DNA from: Saccharum officinarum
Lineage: Eukaryota > Streptophyta > Magnoliopsida > Poales > Poaceae
Direction: 5' to 3'
Length of the DNA stretch: 64,000 bases
Assembly (NCBI GenBank): GCA_020631735.1
Contig: CM036201.1
Span: forward strand, 79,088,502 to 79,152,501
Made by a program: the position numbers and the translations under genes. The notes beneath the pieces are model-generated. The model had not been told where the DNA came from. It saw only the letters and a program-made list of their open reading frames with translations, and did not search any database. Below, piece after piece: positions 47,164 through 59,132 of this stretch. Within the stretch, counting starts at the first letter, position 1. Each line of letters begins with the position of its first letter.

Positions 47164-47840
47164 GAGCTAGCGGGGCACCATTCCGCTGGAGTATGTGTTG
47201 TGTTGTGTTGTGTTGTGTTCAGGACTTGGCCGTCTGATCTGCTCTTGTTTCTGCCTGTCCTATGGTGTGCTGTGCTGTGCCTGGTCACTAGATCAGCGTC
47301 TGCAATAAAATGGACTCTGCTTTGTGCAGTTTGTGCTACATCAACATACTCTATTGTGAAATCATGGCTACACTTCACTTATGGCTGTGTTCACTTCACA
47401 TGCCAACCCAAAATATTTCCTCTTCCACCCATCACATCGATATGGTACATCCAGTAGGACATGACCATCCAGTAGCTCGCTCTCCTCCTATCAGTCCTTC
47501 ATCCTTTGATAGTGGTACATATTGATATGTGTATATCCGATCAAACAAGCAAATGAACAACAGGTCAAAATATATCAATCAGAGAAGGAAAATAAACAGC
47601 AGACCCCAAAAATTGACACAGCATATTTGTAACTGACACAGCAAAACAAAGAATAGGCATGGCGTACAATTTTTTTTTTCAAACTGAAAGATCATCAATG
47701 ATGCATAACTTCAAGCCCTTTTTATCACCATACAGTTTTGTATGAATGTGTGAGAAATTTAAGTAGAAGCAGAGCCAAAATATTCGTGTAATAGTTTTAG
47801 TGAAGTACAAACCATACTGTAAACCATCCAGTACCAACCT
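47164..47840. other. 3' flank of the BURP gene
   Basis: Starts with short TGTTG repeats (47,192-47,218); AATAAA at 47,305 is a likely polyadenylation signal. The CBS-domain exons expected for the neighbouring CLC fragment are not found here. Confidence 0.45.
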
Positions 47841-50144
47841 CTTTTTGAAAAAGGGAATCATCAAGAAGCATCTCCTCATCGTTACTACCATAGTGGTAGG
47901 GATCAACGTCAAGAATTGCGAGTTCAACATCGTCTCCATCTTGTCGCCTCCAATCTGTCTCATTCCTATCTTTGGGAGGTAGCAGTGACGAATAGCCATG
48001 GCGAGGTGATGTTGCCTCGAATGTATCTTTGCTACCAGATTGGTTTACAACAGATGGGACCCACATTGCTAAACAACAGCTCCCTGTTAATCAGCACAAA
48101 ATTATGAATATATTGAATTATGGGGCAGTAAAAAAAATTGCAAACCCAATGTACACTACCATTAGAGGAGGTAGAATTCTGTAATCCTTAGTCAATTCAA
48201 AGAGCAGCAGCACAGATGTCAGTGGAACAGAACACACTCAAGCCAGCGTAGCAGCCATTCCCACCTAAATCGTATGGAAAGTTGGCACACTCTTTGGAGT
48301 TATCAAGCGTTAAACTGACTGACAAAAAATAAGAGAGGATGCGCAACAGCAGTGTTACCTGGAATCGCAGATTTATTAATTCTTCTGCTGAACCTCCAAA
48401 AATAGCACCAACAGCAGCGCCAATCATCAAACTTGGAGCATAAAGGCCACCAACAAGACCAGAACCTTTGCAAAGTGCCATTGCTAAAACTTTTGCAGAA
48501 GCTAATTGAGCCAAGAGCCAGATTCCAGGGGCTGAAGCACTTTTACCCGTATGTAGAATCTCATCGACATTGGTGAAACCCCAATACAATATTCCTGGGT
48601 GCCTTAAACCTATTAAACCTGCTCCAAGACCACCTAAAGCAGGACATACTACAGCAGGAAGGCCAAACTTCTTCCTATCAAGTCAAGTCTTAGTGAACCA
48701 AACAACCAACTGCCTGAATGCCAGTTGTATGTTGAAACAAAGTAACATTAACAGTAAAAAAGTTGGAGAAATACAGCTCGTGTTAGGCCACAATGTATTG
48801 CAAGTTACCAAATTCTAAATGGCAATAAAAAATGCTAGCTCATGAAAACACTGATAAAACAGAGTTGTAGGTACTTCTACATGGAATCACATGTGCTGCA
48901 TCATGGTGGTAAATAGCAGCAACAAAACCATGAACCTGCCACATCTGATTATTAAAAGACTACAGAAGGGCAATACAATTATCAGTTTTTGCTCCTGGGA
49001 AAGCAATTATAACACCAAAATGAAAAAGAAAAAAAGAACACATGTTCAAGCTCTTACCATAAGCCTAGAGGAGGATTAAGGAGTCAGATAAAGTTCGATT
49101 AGGCACTCGTGCCTAAAGTAGGAAATAAAAGCTTTATTTGAGTTCCCAGGTTTCACAAAGAGAATGCTAGACAGGCTGCTGGAGGAAAATATAGAAGTTG
49201 GAGACAAGATGGCATGGTAAAGAACAATAGCTATGAATGATTTACAATCGGAACAGAGTTGATTACAGAAATTTGCACATTAATGTTTCTCGAAATAGCA
49301 AACGCGTAAAAAATGTACGGGCCGCACATCACACAATGACAGACTGAAATTATCTCAAAAATATAGATGGAAATTAGAGCCAAAAATAAGGTGAAACCAG
49401 AACACATGCTTCCCTATATCTTGAAGGTAACTAAGAAACATCTACCTTATTAACACCAAAAATGATCAGAATAAGGTAAAATACCAGCAGCAGATTTTAG
49501 TTCATACGTCGGGACAATAAATGTTGCTTTTTCCCCTAGCAAAACATTGGAAACATTTGATGATATAACTGATGCTAATATAATCATAGCACTAGTAAAT
49601 GGTGGAGAATTTTCTGCTCGAAGTAGCCTTAATACTGTTTAGATAGCAAAAAAGCATCCAGCAACTGCAGCATTGAAATCAAAGGAACGTAGTAACAAAA
49701 GTTAGGGGAGGAACTTATCAAAAAAAAAGTTAGGGGAGGATATAGGGCAAGAAACCCAGTAGCATGATGGTTATAAAAAGGAATTTAAGCAAATATTTAT
49801 TGTTCCTAAAATATTTCATGTTTCCACTTCCTAAACAAAAGTGCAATTTTTGAGATAAAAATGGACAATATCTTAGCAAGCTGAAACAAAACTGGAAACA
49901 CATCCCTTTCATTTTCAGTCCGTCGAGTCCATATTTCACGAATGGATAGATAATTATCAATTAATTAAAATACCAAAAGCGATTCCAGCAGCAACAAGAG
50001 CAATTCTCCGTTCCCTATTGTTCTCCATCATTTCAGCACCCCCATTTGCGCACGATTTACCGATATCAACACTGGGTCCTTCTGGCCCCAGTGAACATCC
50101 TGTCCCTAAAGTAATTGCGGCTTGGATGGCTTTGATTGTGGGAA
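47840..50144 (-). pseudogene. CLC-F: CLC chloride channel (CLC-f type) fragment
   Basis: Exon blocks on the - strand, in gene order: about 50144-49990 (AIQAAITLGTGCSLGPEG, PSVDIGKSCANGGAEMMENN), 49680-49487 (DFNAAVAGCFFAI*, AENSPPFTSAMIILASVIS), 48677-48360 (FGLPAVVCPALGGLGAGLI, YWGFTNVDEILHTGKSAS, GLVGGLYAPSLMIGAAVGA), about 48264-48166 (VGMAATLA*VCSVPLTSV, LLLFELTKDYRI) and 48066-47845 (MWVPSVVNQSGSK, DEEMLLDD). The GSGLVGG-type and GPEGP filter regions identify a CLC anion channel/antiporter of the plant plastid/Golgi group. Two in-frame stops (TAA at 49,641-49,639; TGA at 48,240-48,238), missing N-terminal helices, a missing piece after ELI and no CBS domains make it a pseudogene. Introns are kept. 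Confidence 0.85.
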
Positions 50145-50704
50145 ATCAATACCCTTCCTTTAAGGTTCAAATAAGAACTTTGTGTAAATAAAAAAAAATG
50201 CACAGCCAAACACAATTAAATAGCCCTCATGCGATGACTATATGTTCTCCCAAACTAAGATATTCTCCTTTTGACTTGAATAGCTGACTTAAGTACACAG
50301 CGCAACTGATGTGCAACGGATTTAGATCTAACCCTGTAAAGTGTAAACTGCATGCCGATTGCCAGTGGCTCAAGATCACAGTAAGAGAGCAAACAGGTGA
50401 TAAAATCACCTTGATGGTATAGAATAATAAATCCACATTTAATGGTATGGAATCACCAAGATATCACCCCAATGACTAGTGACTCGGGCTGGTCATCGTC
50501 GGGTTGGGCCGACAAAAGCCAGGCACAGGCCCATTGATCACGGACTTGGTTGGGTAGGCGCCTCTACTCCACTACAGCCCACTTGGATCTGGGAGTGCAT
50601 GTGTGTCGCTCACACCGGCAGTGGCAGATCGCCAGATCAACACGCCATTGTCGTCGTCGTCAAAGTGCATGAAGAGCAGACATGTCATCCTGCTGCTGTG
50701 CATG
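50145..50704. other. Intergenic, no gene seen
   Basis: Short open frames (50,227-50,436; 50,479-50,766) show no recognisable domain. The upstream exons expected for the CLC fragment are not visible. Confidence 0.35.
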
Positions 50705-50942
50705 TACTCCCTCCGTCCAAAAAAAAAAAGTCCTTACGGATGCTAGTCAAATTTTCTCAACTTTGACTAGTTTTGTAAAAAAATACGTGAAATATTTATA
50801 TCTCCAAATAAGTTTATTATGAAAGTATATTCACGATCTACCTAATGGTACTAATTATGTACCATAAATATTAATATTTTGTTAAATATATTTGGTTAAA
50901 GTTAAAAGTGAATTTTTTTGGGTGTTCCTTAGGGACAGAGTG
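50705..50942. mobile_element. Stowaway-type MITE
   Basis: Left end TACTCCCTCCGTCCAAAAAA, right end TTTTTTTGGGTGTTCCTTAGGGACAGAGTGA region; internal TTTGACTAGTTTTGTAAAAA and TTGGTTAAAGTTAAAAG are inverted. AT-rich, non-coding. Confidence 0.6.
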
Positions 50943-51222
50943 AGCATAGACGAAGCTCAAAGAACAGAGCAGGATTCAGGGAGCATGGAAAGATCCTTTG
51001 GACGAACAAAAAGGGCGGCGCCTGTTGCTGCTAGCCTCCCTATGGCATCTTCGGATATGAACAATGATTATAAGGTGCGCTCCTTCCTACATTTGCATAG
51101 TGGCTTTGGTTATAATTCACTTGGTTCTACATGTACATGTCACTATTTGATTATAGGTTCAAATGTGTTTCATAACAGAAGTTCATCAAAGTTGAACTTT
51201 TGGTTCGTCGACAGCCCGACAG

Positions 51223-52220
51223 TGTCTCATTGGGAAGGCCATAACTCATCCATCCAGAGTGCGATCGAGGTCAATGAGCACTTGATGGAAAACTTGTTTG
51301 ATAAGCTTTCAAATAGATCTGGTCCCATCTCAATATCACGTAGGCAAGGCCTCCAAATCACCAATATATTATGTCGTTATTTCTGGCGAGAGCTACACTG
51401 TTGTTATGGGCTTGTTAGACATCCTTGGGACCCAGGCCCAAGTTGGAGCATGCCCCAAGAAGATGGAGAACACCAAAGAGATGGCCTTAGACGTCCACCT
51501 CCTTGGCCACCACCTTAGGAGGCCAGCAAGGACGTCCAAGCTAAGCCAGAGGCTCAGTCCAATACGAGTTCGAGTCTGTCTCGGCCATCAGGACCAGTCT
51601 GCAATAAAACGGATGTCCAGGACGCATCCGAACTCCGTTTTCGATGATCCACATATGGATGGAAAGATAATTTGATAAGGAAACCAATACAAGTGGTTTC
51701 ACATCAAAAGCTCTTCAGAATCAACAGGAATCGTCGAAACAAGTCAGCGTCCAGAATCTGTCAGGGTGCTGCGACACCTTCTTTTGGGCCGTTGGGCCTT
51801 GTAACGTGTTGGGACACCTTTAGGACGTGAAGAGGGATCCTTGAACGTCCCTTAGGCTATATAATCAGTAGTCACCACCTACTTTAGGGTTTGGGTTTTG
51901 TTTTAGATCAATCTGTCATTGAACAGTCGTCGTTATCGGTTTGCAAGACCCCAACTTCGAGTGCTTAATCATTCATCTACAATTGTCACTTCAATTGAGT
52001 TGTGTTTTATCTTGTTCTTGCTTGTGTTCTTCGATTCGCAGCAGGGATTAGCCTTCTTGGCGAGGTCAACCGGATTGTGACACGGTTGATAACCAGAGGA
52101 GACGTGGTGCTAACGTTGCAGGGTTTGGGTCTTTGTGATCTGAAGCCGGATCGGTGTGTCGCTCTCCGAACAAATCGTTGTTTATCTTGAACCTAACGGA
52201 AGATCGGGACCCCGTCCACA
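51223..52220 (+). repeat. 5' LTR of a Gypsy-like retrotransposon
   Basis: Probable borders TGTCTCATTGGG and CCCCGTCCACA. A TATA box (GGCTATATAATCAG) lies at about 51,856, and a primer-binding-site-like sequence follows the right border. The left border is approximate. Bases 50,943-51,222 hold an unassigned open stretch only. Confidence 0.55.
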
Positions 52221-52226
52221 TCAAAG

Positions 52227-52243
52227 TGGTAATCAAAGCTAAG
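52227..52243 (+). other. Primer-binding site (initiator tRNA-Met type), degenerate
   Basis: TGGTAATCAAAGCTAAG follows the LTR end by 6 bp and differs at a few positions from the usual plant TGGTATCAGAGC sequence complementary to initiator tRNA-Met. Confidence 0.6.
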
Positions 52244-53099
52244 GTATACCGTCAGGTTCACATTTATTCCCTCGTTTGAGTGTTTCGCATTCGTCCCATA
52301 GTCCAGTGCCATACTTGTTTTTCCTATCCTAGAACCTTCCACGCCATAGCCTTTGCATATTTCAGTTTCAGAGTTCGCTTTGTTGAGTTTGTGTCCTAGG
52401 TCAAAGTCTTGTTGCTGGTTTAGATTGTGTTCTTTTCTAATTTATGTTGATTCCTCCACCCGCCGCTATTCCGTATCACCATCGGTTTGCATCTTGTGTC
52501 CACTAAAACCCTGATTCGAGCAGCTTCCTTAAAACAGTCATAACTTTTGCATCCGAACTCGAAACGGGGAAAATTTTATATCTACGGAGAACGCCAGAAA
52601 ATTTTAGATCTATTTCATCCCAGCTTTGCTGGGTTTGCAAAAATTAGATTTGCGAAATTCGATTAGGAAAATTGAGTTTCTGGGCCCACAAGTTTTGGTA
52701 TGCTTTTTAGAGCACAGTCCTAATTTTCTATAGGCCACATCTTTTATTCAATTGAGCTCAAATTTTTTGTGGTTTATTCCTGTGTGCTCCTTGCTGAGAA
52801 AAAAATATCAAAAGAGCAAAAGCAAGAAAAAAAGATTGGACAAAAAAATAAAAGAAAAAAATAGTAAAAGAGAATAGAAGATATTGAAAAGGAGCACATA
52901 AGGAACACTCAATAGCTCTATTGTTTGTGGTACCTTTTGCCTTGTTTATATCCGTTGCTACCTTTTTTACTTGTTTACTTTCATCCTTGTTTCCTCTCTT
53001 GTTTGTCACAACTGGTGATAGGAACATGTATAGGCCAGCAACTAGGATAAGTGCTCTGGACATTTATTCAATATTGCTGTCTGTCACTGACTTGTGTGC

Positions 53100-53138
<39 letters not shown>

Positions 53139-53140
<2 letters not shown>

Positions 53141-53392
53141 GAACGTATGCTATGGAAACTAGCTTTTTGTGGAAACTATGGAAACTTTAATCTAAGTCCA
53201 CAGGATTCTAATCCGATGATCTCAGATGAAGGTGGGTCATTTATTCACTTAAACCCTCCCACCAATATTCTAATCCGATGATCTCAGATGAAGCACAACC
53301 CACCTTCAGCTGAGGCCATCGGATTAGAATCCTGTGGACTTGATTGAAGTTTCCATAGTTTCCACGAGAAGCTAGTTTCCATAGCATACGCT

Positions 53393-53395
<3 letters not shown>
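53139..53395. mobile_element. Inverted-repeat element embedded in an (AT)n microsatellite
   Basis: Left arm GGGAACGTATGCTATGGAAA followed by CTAGCTTTTTGTGGAAAC; right arm is its inverse ending TTTCCATAGCATACGCTCCC. Arms extend about 100 bp inward (AGTCCACAGGATTCTAATCC). (AT)18 precedes it (53,103-53,138) and (AT)45 follows (53,396-53,486). The layout resembles the Micron type of TA-microsatellite-targeting MITE described in rice; family membership is inferred. Confidence 0.65.

Positions 53396-53486
<91 letters not shown>
53396..53486. repeat. (AT)n microsatellite
   Basis: About 91 bp of uninterrupted AT; the companion tract is 53,103-53,138 on the other side of the inserted element. Confidence 0.97.
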
Positions 53487-53490
<4 letters not shown>

Positions 53491-53735
53491 GCCTCCCAAA
53501 CTCCACATATATACTTCAGATCAGTACAGAAAAAAGATCCTTACAATCTCGGTACCACTACCTCATAGGTATCACGAACCAGCCGCCGGTTGTACCGCCC
53601 ACTGCTTGCATTGGTAAGAACTTTGTAAGAGCTTGGTAAGACGCTTCCACTTGCTGTCAAAAGTGACACCACTACAACCACGTAGTCATTTGATAGGAAT
53701 AATATTTTTCTATTGTCTTTTGCTGTCTTCTAACA

Positions 53736-54516
53736 ATGACAGGTTGTTCGTATCCACCGACTTATGATGGTATAGGTGCTGATGAGTACATGAAGTGGGA
53801 AATTGCCATCGACAACATATTTGCTACTCGCTTTATGTGTCCAAGGAGGAAGGTAAAAAATATAGTTAGTGTTTTACGACATTCTGCTTTATCTTGGTGG
53901 GAGTCTTTAGATCCTTCTGATAAGCCTCAAACTTGGAATGATATGAAACTTCTTATGCGAGAAACCTTTGTTAATACACCTCCTGTTTTGACTTTATATG
54001 ATGAGGTGCACCATTTAGAGGAAGAGTCGGTTGTTATTCCTCCTGCTATGCCTAACCTTTTGCAGGACAATGTAGAAAAGAGCAAGGATGACGTGATAGA
54101 AAATGAGAAGCTCACAGCCTCATGTGAAAAATCAGAACCATCAACTATTACCCCTGCTGAACATGAGAGCAAAGGTAATGCTCATGATGCTAAACTCACA
54201 TAATGTGAGAGTTCTCTTGATGTGTTGAATTTTTTCACCAATCATGCTATGATAGAGAAAATTTTAGTGGAGCATTCGCTTGATTTACCTTTGTCACAAG
54301 ATGATTTGTTTGATGTTTCTTGTGACAAAGATGACTTGCATCATGATATTTATGTTATACCCATACAATCATTGAAGAATGATCATGCTATATGTGTGCT
54401 AAAAATGAGCACTTGTGCTGAAAATAGACTTGTAATTCATAATGCTAGTGAAGTTGATGAGCTGAAATTATTGTATTCTTTAAATACTTTGGGTTACATT
54501 GAACTTGATGTTCCGT
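53736..54516 (+). pseudogene. Gypsy-like gag, truncated by the Copia LTR
   Basis: Open frame 53,736-54,203 with the retrotransposon gag core (GADEYMKWEIAIDNIFATRF, VLRHSALSWWESLDPSDKP, TWNDMKLLMRETFV), then a TAA at 54,201 and continued coding similarity (LDVLNFFTNHAMIEKILVEH, SLKNDHAICVLKMSTCAENR) up to the TGAAAG start of the Copia LTR at 54,517. Gag forms the element's virus-like particle. No zinc knuckle is present before the break. Confidence 0.8.
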
Positions 54517-56500
54517 TGAAAGGTCTTGATGGCTAGATGGGGAGTGAATAGCCTATTAAAATTTTCTACAAAGATAAGCTAAACAAGTTTATCAATAAAA
54601 CCAATAGCGAGATGCGAGTTTTGCTTAGCCTATGGGGTGTTTGCAAGCCACCTAACCAATTCACAATTCTAGTAATTGCACTTAACCGCACAAGTCAAAC
54701 CGAGAAGGAAACTACAACTAGCAAGCTACACAAAGAAGCTACTCTAGCAAAGCTAACTCGCTAGCAAAGATAACTAAGAAATTAATACATGAGAGAGTTA
54801 GGAGGGTATCACCGAGGGGCGAAGAATTGAGCCAACCAATCAATATAATCAAGAGATGAATACCAAGATAACCGAACACCGAGATCAATCAATCACAATA
54901 TGAAAGTGATGACACGAAGATTTATCCCGAGGTTCACGTGCTTGCCGGCACGCTAGTCCCCGTTGTGTCCCTCTTCACCACGTGGTTCGGTGGCTAATCG
55001 GTCACACACCGAGCCTCTCAAAAGGCGCCACAAGAACCTACCAAATGGCAAAAGGTTGCAATGACACGAGCAATATACTAATGTTGCCTTTGGCGCTTCG
55101 CCGAGGTAGGCACAAACCCCTCACAATCACCGGAGGTGGCCAAGAACAATCACCAACTCTTGCCAACGCCTCCAAGCTGCTCCAAGCCGTCTAGGTGGCG
55201 GCAACCACCAAGAGAAACAAGAATTCCGCAGCAAATCAACCACCAAGTGCCAACTAGATGCTATCTCACAATGCAAATGCACTTGGATCACTCAATCTCA
55301 CTTCGAATATGCAAAGAAGCAAGAGAGATGAGTGGGAGGGGAGTTGCTTAGCTCAAAGTGCTCACAAGTATGTCAAATGTTTCGAGAGGAAGAGCCTTGA
55401 GCCGGCCAACGAGTATTTATAGACGTACCCCTTCGAATATAGCCGTTAGAAACTTAAACAGCCGAAATCGGGCTGACCGGACGCGCTGGTCCAACTGACC
55501 GGACGCGCCGGTCGCCCAACGGCTAACTCGTGAAGTAGTGACCGGACGCGCTGGTCCAAACGACCGGACGCGCTGGTCGCCCAACGGCTAACTGCGAAGC
55601 AATGACCGGACGCGCTGGTCCAACTGACCGGACGCGCCGGGAATGACCGGACGCGCTGGTCCCGTGAAGGACCGGACGCGCTGGTCGCCTGAGCAGCGCT
55701 CAACGAAATAGTGACCGGACGCGCTGAAGAAAATGACCGGACGCGACAGTGCCAGCGTCCGGTTAGAGTCCAGTAAGCTCCCTGGACGACCGGACGCGTC
55801 CGATCATCAGTGACCGGACGCGCCTCGTGTCCGATCATCGAACTGAAAAATGCGCAGACACTGAACACTGACCGGACGCGTCCGGTCATGCAAGGACCGC
55901 GTCCGGTTTAGCGTCCGGTCACCTCTGTGACCTCCGTTCGCCTCCGTTTCTTTTCTGGACTTCCGGCATAGTGGAAAATAATCGTTTCAACTTCTCGAAA
56001 ATGCCTGAATCCCGCCTCACAAGCTCGGCGGGAGGGAGAGAGGAACCCAAACCCTCTCTACCGCTCAAACTCCACCGCCGTCGCAAACGTGCTAACATCA
56101 CCAAGTGATCTCGTCATGTGTGAGTGTGTTAGCATTTTCACAATCATTTTTCGAGGCGATATTAGTTCTATCCAAATGCATATGATCATGAAATGCACAT
56201 CTAGAGGCACTTAGGAGTTCAATAGCCGCGTCATTCCCCTCTTTATAGTACGGCTATCTATCCTATAATGTAACCACACCCACTAGGTGTCTTGGTTACT
56301 AAAACACAACCCTTAAGCATATACCTTTGCCTTGATCACATAGGGTTACGTCCAAATCCAAGTGTGGCCATCAGGATCACCATGTCCATCTTGCCACCAA
56401 CCTTGGAATGTACTAATCCTCATATGCTATATACAACTTAGGCATAGGATTAGTACTTAGGTATTGTCACTAATTACCAACACCAAACATAGGACTTTCA
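54517..56500 (-). repeat. 3' LTR of Copia copy 2
   Basis: Bounded on the + strand by TGAAAGGTCTTGATGG and CATAGGACTTTCA, 1,984 bp, homologous to 16,225-18,160 in reverse. It carries the GACCGGACGCGCTGGTCC repeat array at about 55,470-55,925. Confidence 0.92.
55470..55925 (-). repeat. GACCGGACGCG repeat array in LTR copy 2
   Basis: About fifteen copies of GACCGGACGCG, most continuing GCTGGTC, at irregular spacing. It is the counterpart of 16,836-17,215, but the number and order of units differ between the two LTRs, so the array has changed since they diverged. Confidence 0.9.
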
Positions 56501-57637
56501 ATCTCCCCCTTGTTGGTAATTGGTGACAAACCTTTCACAAAGATATTATGATAAAATTTTGATTGAACCCATGTCACATTGTCCAAGTATATTACCATGT
56601 GTAAGAATTATGGACATGTGATCATGAATTCAAATTGATAGCAATGGCTCCCCCTACATGTATGCTATATGTTTGGATTTTGGAAGCATACATGTTAGAT
56701 AGGAAAGATTAGGAGCATTGTCTACCAATAGGTGCTAAGTGTTTTAGATTATAGACCTTTGAAGCGTGATACCATCGGAGTAGCGATAAACACCATCTTA
56801 GCACCTTGTGTAGTTAGATTCCACTTGGAAAAGCACAAACATAACTAGAAACCTCGTGAGATCAACATTATAAGCAAGGCTCTAGTACCACTTTGAAAAA
56901 CATGAAGCAAGAAAAATCTAACTACTTCCTATTCATACTAGTACCACAATGCATCATTCAAATTATACTAGCAAGTCACCACACAAGCGATGTATCGGAG
57001 AAAACGAAATGCATAACTATGCATCATACATATGAAGTGCACATAGAAATGCAACATTCATGTTTAAGAGCTTGCTCCCCCTACTTGTGTGCTTCTTTTA
57101 TCAATTCTCCCCGTTTAGGATTTAACTTTGTGAACAACATTTTCTCCCCCATAACATTTTTTGAGTTCTATCTTTGTGAACAATATTTTCTCCCCCTTTG
57201 GCACCAATTGACCACAAGGAGCAAACTTTAGATAGATTATCATGTTAAAATATGGGGTGAGGATCAAGTTTATGATTCAACTTAGATTGCTTGCATAAAT
57301 AAAATACTTCGGTTTGATCCAAGGGCAGGCTTCTTCACACCTCACTAGAAGGGTTATCATGCACCATGTTGAAGCAAATATTTAGACAAGTTTTCTAGAT
57401 TAAACACTTAGGATCACAAGCTACTTAAACAAGTTATATGCTACCACTAGATCATACAAGTCATGGAAACAATAGTGATACCATATAAACTTCAAATTCA
57501 TTTGATTTTCATGAATGAGCCTAGAACATATAAATTATGACTAGATGCACTAAACAAGTCCTTAGCATAGAATGTATGACATGTCAACCAATTGTACCTT
57601 GGGGCTCAAAGGAGAGACATGTCATATATGGGGTGCA
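56501..57637 (-). other. Copia copy 2 3' non-coding region
   Basis: Counterpart of 15,094-16,224, with repeated CTCCCCC tracts on the + strand (about 56,648, 57,076, 57,107, 57,146, 57,192) in addition to the one next to the LTR. Confidence 0.7.
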
Positions 57638-59132
57638 TCAACTCATGTTGGAGAAGTCAAGTATGTTCAACTCATTCTTTAGCTTGTGAAATCTCTTCTC
57701 ATCAAGTGGCTTGGTGAATAGATCGGCTAATTGATCTTCGGTGCCAACACTCTCAATAGCAATGTCACCCTTTTGTTGATGATCTCTAATAAAGTGATGG
57801 TGAACATCAATATGCTTTGTTCTTTGATGTTGAATCGGATTGTTAGTTAGCTTCACGGCACTTTCATTGTCACATAGCAATGGTATATTCTTGAAATTGA
57901 TTCCAAAATCCTTCAATGTTGCCTTCATCCACAAGATTTGTGCACAACAACTACCCGCAGCGATGTATTCGGCTTCGGCGGTAGATAGTGCAATACTATT
58001 TTGCTTCTTGGGTGACCATGAGACAAGTGATCTTCCCAACAATTGACATGTCCCGGAAGTGCTCTTTCTCTCCACTTTATCACCGGCATAGTCGGAATCC
58101 GAATATTCAACTAGCTCAAAACTTGCACCTTTGGGATACCACAATCCAACATCTTGTGTATGCTTTAAGTACCTCAATATTCTCTTTGTTGCCTTTAAAT
58201 GACTTTCTCTTGGTGAGGCTTGAAATCTTGCACACATACATACACTAAACATCACATCGGGCCTTGATGCCGTCACATAGAGTAGGCTACCAATCATTGA
58301 TCTATATAGCTTTTGATCCACCATGTTGCCACTCTTGTCACTATCCAAACTTCCACTAGTGCCCATTGGAGTTATAATACTCTTTGCATCTTCCATGCCA
58401 AACTTCTTGAGCATATCTTTGATGTACTTAGTTTGGCTCACAAATGTACCTTCTTTCATTTGTTTGATTTGAAGTCCAAGAAAGAAACTAAGTTCACCAA
58501 TCATTGACATTTCAAATTCCTTTGCCATCATTTTCCAAAACTCATCACAATAATCTTGATTGGTTGAACCGAATATGATATCATCAACATATATTTGCAA
58601 CACAAACAAGTCTTTCCCAATCTTCTTGGTGAAAAAGTTGTATCAACTTTGCCCATGGCAAATCCTTTGGATAGCAAGAAGTCCCTCAATCTTTCATACC
58701 ATGCTCTAGGTGCTTGTTTTAATCCATACAAAGCCTTCCTTAACTTATATACATGATTGGGTTTCTTGTCATCTTCAAAACCGGGAGGTTGCTTCACATA
58801 CACCTCCTCTTGAATGTACCCATTGAGAAATGCACTCTTTACATCCATTTGATATAGCTTGATATTGTGAGCACAAGCATAGGCAAGTAAGATCCTAATT
58901 GCTTCCAATCTTGCAACCGGGCATAAGTTTCACCAAAGTCAAGACCCTCTATTTGTGTGTAACCTTGAGCCACTAGTCTTGCTTTGTTCCTTACTACTAT
59001 CCCATCTTGATCTTGCTTGTTGCGAAAGACCCATCTTGTTCCAATGGCATTGTGATCCTTAGGCCTTTCAACTAGTTCCCATACTTCATTTCTCTTGAAG
59101 TTGTTGAGCTCTTCATGCATTGCATTTACCTA
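57638..59132 (-). pseudogene. Copia copy 2 pol, reverse transcriptase and RNase H
   Basis: Three frames: 59,120-58,839 ([20 protein letters not shown]), 58,908-58,528 ([19 protein letters not shown]) and 58,609-57,638 ([20 protein letters not shown] to the natural stop). Frameshifts near 58,910 and 58,640 and the TAG at 59,132-59,130 (TGG in copy 1) break it. Motifs are YVDD for the polymerase and ALSTAEAEYIAAGSCC plus DQLADLFTKPLDEKRF for RNase H. At the RNase H site where copy 1 has a stop, this copy has Trp. Confidence 0.93.

Larger units (their letters stand above)
51223..54516 (+). mobile_element. Gypsy-like LTR retrotransposon, 5' part
   Basis: 5' LTR, primer-binding site, about 1.4 kb of leader (including the microsatellite-nested element) and a gag gene. 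It is cut off at 54,516 by insertion of the Copia element; its pol and 3' LTR would lie beyond the gap, if they survive. Confidence 0.7.

Noticed and set aside
50892..51518. A 208-residue open frame on the + strand
   Set aside because: It starts in a MITE and runs through the Gypsy-like LTR; no domain.
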